19,067 nucleotides of DNA from DAOTUB01 sp034437455 (GTDB lineage: Bacteria > Chloroflexota > Anaerolineae > B4-G1), in the NCBI GenBank assembly GCA_034437455.1, contig DAOTUB010000245.1, positions 1 to 19,067 on the forward strand, in the 5' to 3' direction. The translations under genes and the position numbers were made by a program. The notes under the pieces are model-generated. The model was not told the origin of the DNA. It worked only from the letters and a program-made list of their open reading frames with translations, and made no database searches. This document shows positions 15,692 through 19,067 of the stretch, piece after piece. The number at the start of each line of letters is the position of its first letter. Position 1 is the stretch's first letter.

Positions 15692-16132
15692 TCAATCTCC
15701 ATCCAGCGCCCGGCGAACCACACGCGCCAGGTAGTCTGCGTCAAAGGGTTTGTGGACGACGTCCAGAAAACCCGCTTCCTGCAACTCCTGGGGGTCTGTT
15801 CGCCCTACATAGCCGGTGATGGCCAACGCTTTTAGATCGGGGGTTTCTTCTCTCAACGTCTGGAGCAACTGCTGGCCTCCCATCACCGGCATGACCAGAT
15901 CCGCGATCAACAGCTCCACTCTTCCCTGCCCGCGCTCGGCGTGCGTCTCCTCCGCCGACCGATAGACTTCCAGCGCGTCCTGTCCGTTCGCCGCGATCAG
16001 TACGTGGTAGTCCAGCGACTCGAGGATGTCTCGCATCGCTTGTCGCAGCCTCTTGGCGTCTTCCACCAGCAGGATGGTCTCGCCTTTTCCCTGTGGAAGG
16101 GTAGCAGGTTCTTTTGCCCCTACTTTTCTCAT
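15692..16132 (-). CDS. Stand-alone receiver protein related to hybrid-kinase receivers
   Basis: A 146-residue protein that is a single receiver domain after a ~20-residue linker. ETILLVEDAKRLRQAM begins the fold, the acceptor Asp lies in LLIADLVMPVMGG, and KPFDADYLARVVRRALDGD ends it. This end and the central ALAITGY block are nearly the same as in the receivers of both hybrid kinases, and the linker before ETILLVED also resembles theirs. It looks like a receiver split off from a hybrid kinase. The ATG at 16132 is preferred because GGAGG lies five bases upstream; an in-frame TTG at 16147 would overlap that site. Its ATG overlaps the stop of the preceding 36-codon ORF (ATGA). It may act as a phosphate sink or a shuttle. 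Confidence 0.85.
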   Translation of the reverse strand: MRKVGAKEPATLPQGKGETILLVEDAKRLRQAMRDILESLDYHVLIAANGQDALEVYRSAEETHAERGQGRVELLIADLVMPVMGGQQLLQTLREETPDLKALAITGYVGRTDPQELQEAGFLDVVHKPFDADYLARVVRRALDGD

Positions 16133-16239
16133 CTCTTCCTCCTCCAAAAATAACTCTGTAGGTCGGATTTGCTATCCGACTCAATGGCGGTTAGCAAAAC
16201 CGCCCTACATTTTCGTCCTTCAGGGTGAACGGAGTTCAT
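16129..16239 (-). CDS. 36-residue ORF coupled to the stand-alone receiver
   Basis: The ORF starts at an ATG with an AGAGGAG site and ends in an ATGA overlap with the receiver start at 16132. Its middle (codons ~11-27) is read through the nested-hairpin repeat at 16157-16209. The product has no recognised domain. It may be a coupling leader ORF, or the surviving start of a gene whose body was lost. Expression as a peptide is not demonstrated. Confidence 0.4.
   Translation of the reverse strand: MNSVHPEGRKCRAVLLTAIESDSKSDLQSYFWRRKR
16157..16209. repeat. Nested-hairpin repeat, copy 1 (53 bp)
   Basis: The outer ends TGTAGGTCGG and CCGCCCTACA pair at nine of ten positions. Inside are two hairpins, GTCGGAT-TTGCT-ATCCGAC and GGCGGTT-AGCAA-AACCGCC, whose loops are complementary. 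The whole is thus an imperfect palindrome that can fold as one long stem or as a cruciform with two arms. The same plan, with different bases, recurs at 18974-19027. Confidence 0.75.
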
Positions 16240-16284
16240 GATGACTCCTCTTGGTTCGGTAGATAGATGCGGGGGTTGGCGTAT

Positions 16285-16668
16285 TCATAGACAATCCTGC
16301 CCTTCAGATAACAACGCGGCCAGCGTGGGCACGAGTTCTGTTTGCATCTCGCGCTTGGGTATGTAGGCAATCGCGCCGGCAGTTATCGCGTCGGCGCGAT
16401 ACGCCTCCTCTTCGTGGATGGTCAATATCACGACCTGCGCCGTAGGTACGATGGCTTTGATCTGCCGTGTGGCTTCGATGCCGTTCATCTTGGGCAGCCC
16501 AATGTCCATGACGACCACGCGCGGCGATCGGGCGCGGGAGATGACGACCGCTTCCTCGCCGCTGGCGGCCTCCATTACGTCGCATTGGGGAAACACTGCC
16601 TCCAGCCAGTCCCGCAACGAGTTGCGCACAGCTTGGTGATCCTCAACGATCAAAATAGTCGGTGACAT
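16285..16668 (-). CDS. NarL-type receiver without output domain
   Basis: A 127-residue receiver. TILIVEDHQAVR begins it, the phosphoacceptor is D55 in VVVMDIGLPKMNGIEATRQI, and K105 lies in YIPKREM. The sequence is closest in style to the NarL/FixJ receivers, such as the neighbouring LuxR-type regulator, but the chain stops right after the receiver, so there is no helix-turn-helix. The ATG has GAGGAG upstream. It could compete for phosphoryl groups from the upstream NarX-type kinase, or be a truncated regulator. The stop is followed by the 36-codon ORF after 45 bases. Confidence 0.85.
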   Translation of the reverse strand: MSPTILIVEDHQAVRNSLRDWLEAVFPQCDVMEAASGEEAVVISRARSPRVVVMDIGLPKMNGIEATRQIKAIVPTAQVVILTIHEEEAYRADAITAGAIAYIPKREMQTELVPTLAALLSEGQDCL

Positions 16669-16729
16669 AGAACGCTCCTCACGATAGAGAACCGCGATCC
16701 GGCGGCCTGCTATTTCGCTGCCGTTCTTG

Positions 16730-16758
16730 ATCTTAACAGAAATGACGTCTCTTGTCTG
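16730..16758 (-). promoter_or_regulatory. Candidate promoter before the NarL-type receiver gene
   Basis: In the 146-base gap between the LuxR-type regulator and this receiver, TAAGAT (16735-16730) with an upstream TG (extended -10) lies 17 bases after CAGACA (16758-16753). This is a weak match. The gap also has a direct repeat TGTAGGGA at 16757-16764 and 16807-16814, 50 bases apart, the first overlapping the -35. No other gene is seen in this gap. Confidence 0.3.
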
Positions 16759-16814
16759 TAGGGAAAGCTTGATATTTTGTGTGGGGAAACCTTGACAGCG
16801 TGCGAATGTAGGGA

Positions 16815-17504
16815 TTATTCCAAAGAGGTCAATCCGTGTTGAATGGCGAACTTGACGAGACTGGGGAGGTCATCAATGTTCAGCTTTTTCATCAGACGAC
16901 TGCGATAGGTCTCGACAGTTTTTGGAGAAAGGGAGAGGATGTCGGCGATCTCTGCGCTCGACCGGCCCTCGACGACGAGTTGCATGACCTCTCGCTCGCG
17001 GGGACTGAGACGCGCCAGCGGGCTTTTTACCTCGATGGCCTCGCGCTGGCGCGTGTAATCGTCAATGACTTGATCCGAGATCCTCTGGCTCAGGTAGCGG
17101 TGGCCGGCGTGGACGGCACGGACAGCTTTGACTATCTCAATACCGGCCGATTCTTTTAGCAGATAACCGCACGCCCCGGCCTGCAATGCTCGAAAGACGT
17201 GCTCGCTCGTGGAGTGCATGGAGAGAATGATGATCTGGGCGGATGGGCAGATTTTTCCGATCTGTCGCGTCGCCTCGATGCCGTTCAGATCGGGCATGGC
17301 GATGTCTATAAGAACGACGTCGGGGCAACGTTGGCCCACCTGCTGTACCGCGTCACGTCCGTTGGCCGCCTCGCCGATCACCTTGATCGGATATTCGTTA
17401 TCCGCACCGTCTTGCGCTTCCAGGAGAAATCGCAATCCGTCGCGGACCACGGCGTGGTCGTCGGCCAGGAAAACGGTGATCGCAAGGTCGTCCCTGGGCT
17501 TCAT
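16815..17504 (-). CDS. NarL/LuxR-type two-component response regulator
   Basis: A 229-residue regulator. The receiver spans ~8-125 (acidic pair D15/D16 in FLADDH, phosphoacceptor D67 in VLIDIAMPDLNG, K117 in YLLKES). The C-terminal LuxR helix-turn-helix (~165-225) shows LSPREREVMQLVVEG and AEIADILSLSPKTVETYRSRLMKKL. It binds DNA as a dimer after phosphorylation. The ATG at 17504 overlaps the stop of the kinase gene by four bases (ATGA) and has GGAGG upstream. The tight overlap makes the upstream kinase its cognate partner. Targets are unknown; the promoter of its own operon is a natural candidate. Confidence 0.95.
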   Translation of the reverse strand: MKPRDDLAITVFLADDHAVVRDGLRFLLEAQDGADNEYPIKVIGEAANGRDAVQQVGQRCPDVVLIDIAMPDLNGIEATRQIGKICPSAQIIILSMHSTSEHVFRALQAGACGYLLKESAGIEIVKAVRAVHAGHRYLSQRISDQVIDDYTRQREAIEVKSPLARLSPREREVMQLVVEGRSSAEIADILSLSPKTVETYRSRLMKKLNIDDLPSLVKFAIQHGLTSLE

Positions 17505-18814
17505 CGCTCTACCTCCACGACGACCAGCGTGCCCTGCCCGGGGCGAGATTCGACGTGAAAGTGACCGCCCACTCCTTCGGCACGTTCGGCCATGGTGAAC
17601 AATCCCCATCCGGCCCGCTCACCGGGTCCGGTTGCGCGTGGGACTTCAAAGCCCATGCCGTCGTCGGCGACGACCAGGCGCACGGTCCTGCCGTCTTCCT
17701 CCACCGCCACAGTGACCTGGGTGGCTTGGGCGTGTTTGACCACGTTGGTCAACGCCTCCTGCGCGATGCGAAACAGGGCGCTCTCGGCCTGGGCGTTCAG
17801 CCGGGGCGCGAGTTCCTCGTCTCGCACGACGACGGCGACGCCCGCCCGTTGAGCGAGCTGTTCTCCATACCAACGTAATGCGGCCACCAGCCCATAGTCG
17901 TCCAGCACCGGCGGCCGCAGATCGGCCATCACGTGGCGGATCCGCTCGGTAGTCTCTGCCACCAGCGCCAGCGAATCGTCCAGACGCGAGCGCGCCAGAT
18001 CCGCCGCTTGCTCGGATACCTGGGAGCGCACAATGTTCAGGTTGATGCCCAGGGCGGTCAGGTTCTGCCCCACCTGGTCGTGCAGTTCGCGCGCTATCCG
18101 CTGCCGTTCCGCCTCTTCGACCTCCGCCAGTCGCGCGGCCAGGATGCGGAGTTGTTCTGTGTGCGCTTCCAGGGCTTGTTCTGCCTGCTTGTGCTCCGTG
18201 ATGTCGCGCACCACGTTGACCCAGCCGGTGTGCGTCCCGTCTTTGTCCTCAAGCGGCGTCACGTTGTGCTCGGTAGGAAAGACGGTCCCATCCTTTCGCT
18301 TCATCCTGAAATCGGATAGAAAGAGAAACCCTTTCCCCTCAATGGAAGAGTGCAGGTGCTCTCTAAACGTTTCCAGCGTCCTCTCGTCCACGTGTAAAAG
18401 CGTGGTCGACTGGCCCAACATCTCCTGGCGACTGTAGCCAAACATCTCCAACGCGGCGGGATTGCAATCGGTGATCTTCTCCGAGCCGGCGTCAACGATA
18501 AAGACCGCTTCGCGCAGGCTGACAAAAGTTCTTTCCAGCAATTGTGTGCGCTCTCGGAGCGTCTCTTCTGCTCGTTGTCGCTCGGTGATCTCGCGCTGGA
18601 AACTGCGATGCAGGCTCTCTACGACCCGGAAACCAACCTCAACGATTGCCGCGGCACCCAGCACTCCGATCGTCCAATAAATCAGACCCTTGACAAAGGG
18701 GATGTCTTGGGCAAGATAGTAGTAGGCGGCCACCGTTGTGAGGAAAAGAGTGAGCAGGACAAGGACACTCCATTTGATCCGGCGCAGACGGTGGATACGG
18801 CGTTCAACATTCAT
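17501..18814 (-). CDS. NarX/DegS-type sensor histidine kinase with PAS domain
   Basis: A 437-residue kinase. Two membrane helices at ~16-34 and ~42-62 are joined by a very short outer loop, so the signal may be sensed in the membrane or cytoplasm. A coiled coil follows, then a PAS domain (~92-207; ends VNVVRDITEHKQAE). The HisKA_3 domain has RQRIARELHDQVGQNLTALGI (H245). The ATPase domain has EALTNVVKHAQA (N357) and DDGMGF. The ATG at 18814 lacks its own ribosome site but overlaps the stop of a 16-codon ORF. A TTG at 18889 would give 25 more residues but falls about 14 bases after the expected transcript start and has no site. It partners with the overlapping LuxR-type regulator. Confidence 0.92.
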   Translation of the reverse strand: MNVERRIHRLRRIKWSVLVLLTLFLTTVAAYYYLAQDIPFVKGLIYWTIGVLGAAAIVEVGFRVVESLHRSFQREITERQRAEETLRERTQLLERTFVSLREAVFIVDAGSEKITDCNPAALEMFGYSRQEMLGQSTTLLHVDERTLETFREHLHSSIEGKGFLFLSDFRMKRKDGTVFPTEHNVTPLEDKDGTHTGWVNVVRDITEHKQAEQALEAHTEQLRILAARLAEVEEAERQRIARELHDQVGQNLTALGINLNIVRSQVSEQAADLARSRLDDSLALVAETTERIRHVMADLRPPVLDDYGLVAALRWYGEQLAQRAGVAVVVRDEELAPRLNAQAESALFRIAQEALTNVVKHAQATQVTVAVEEDGRTVRLVVADDGMGFEVPRATGPGERAGWGLFTMAERAEGVGGHFHVESRPGQGTLVVVEVER

Positions 18815-18861
18815 CGCGACACTTTCAAACTGTTGTGGCAACGGGCCGCTTGGGGGTTCAT
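18811..18861 (-). CDS. Short upstream ORF (16 codons) coupled to the sensor kinase
   Basis: The ATG has a GGAG site eight bases upstream. The ORF ends in TGA, which overlaps the kinase ATG as ATGA. The peptide (MNPQAARCHNSLKVSR) matches nothing recognised. It would deliver ribosomes to a kinase start that lacks its own site. A second short frame (18905-18858) precedes it without a ribosome site and is not called. Confidence 0.35.
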   Translation of the reverse strand: MNPQAARCHNSLKVSR

Positions 18862-18909
18862 TGGGCGTTCTCCATCCCGAACCGCTCAAAGTCTGACATG
18901 GACATGGTT

Positions 18910-18938
18910 ATTATACGCCAACAACCAGCAGGGGGCAA
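18910..18938 (-). promoter_or_regulatory. Sigma70-type promoter of the kinase/regulator operon
   Basis: On the minus strand TTGCCC (18938-18933) and a perfect TATAAT (18915-18910) are 17 bases apart. The expected start near 18903 leaves a leader of about 90 bases before the kinase ATG at 18814, containing the 16-codon ORF. Confidence 0.75.
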
Positions 18939-18973
18939 ATGGGTATAATTCAAAAGTCTGGGGAGCTTTCGAC

Positions 18974-19027
18974 GTAGCCGCGCTTTCCATAGCGCGCAGG
19001 CCCGCGAGGTATGGAAACCTCGGCTAC
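18974..19027. repeat. Nested-hairpin repeat, copy 2 (54 bp)
   Basis: The outer ends GTAGCCG and CGGCTAC pair perfectly. Inside, CGCGCT-TTCCAT-AGCGCG and CGAGGT-ATGGAA-ACCTCG form two hairpins with complementary loops. The architecture and length are those of the repeat at 16157-16209, although the bases differ. It lies upstream of the kinase operon promoter. No gene is seen between it and the window end. Confidence 0.75.
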
Positions 19028-19067
19028 ATAGCCCCGTTTTATTGAAAAGATACAGTCTGGAGAAAAA

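Overview
The window most resembles a member of the Chloroflexota (Anaerolineae or Caldilineae-like). This is inferred from gene style and not from a marker gene. The pointers are a sigma factor fused to an anti-sigma-like segment and beta-propellers, tandem cysteine-rich type I solute-binding lipoproteins, many hybrid histidine kinases, moderately high GC, and short nested-hairpin repeats between genes. Almost everything is on the minus strand; only one gene (LmbE-like, 3293-4120) is on the plus strand. No rRNA, tRNA, CRISPR array or intact transposase was seen.

Left part (1-4120): a minus-strand gene encodes a very large single-chain regulator (ECF-type sigma regions, zinc-finger anti-sigma-like motif, membrane helix, seven-bladed TolB/PD40-like propeller, then a WD40 propeller that stops abruptly in its fifth blade). 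It diverges from a LmbE/PIG-L deacetylase-like gene across a short region with overlapping inverted repeats.

Middle-left (4170-8813, minus): a probable operon of transketolase, alpha/beta hydrolase and fdhD, then a creatininase-family gene. A 147-bp terminal-inverted-repeat element resembling a MITE sits between fdhD and the creatininase-like gene. A good sigma70-type promoter lies just ahead of the transketolase.

Right part (8983-18905, minus): a large signalling island. It begins at a strong sigma70-type promoter with a NarX/DegS-type kinase and its overlapping NarL/LuxR-type regulator. A receiver-only protein, a 36-codon ORF, a second receiver-only protein, two tandem solute-binding lipoproteins, a membrane hybrid kinase and a soluble receiver-kinase-receiver hybrid follow. 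The lipoproteins have no permease or ATPase beside them. Together with the extracytoplasmic helical domain of the hybrid kinase they suggest a TorT/TorS-like arrangement, in which a binding protein presents a ligand to a sensor kinase. This pairing is inference from gene order and domain layout. No Hpt protein is visible, so the final phosphoryl acceptor of the hybrid kinases is unknown.

Small structures add interest. Two copies of a roughly 53-bp nested-hairpin repeat flank the signalling genes. Two short ORFs end in ATGA overlaps with two-component genes. A strong intercistronic hairpin sits between the second lipoprotein gene and the hybrid kinase gene.
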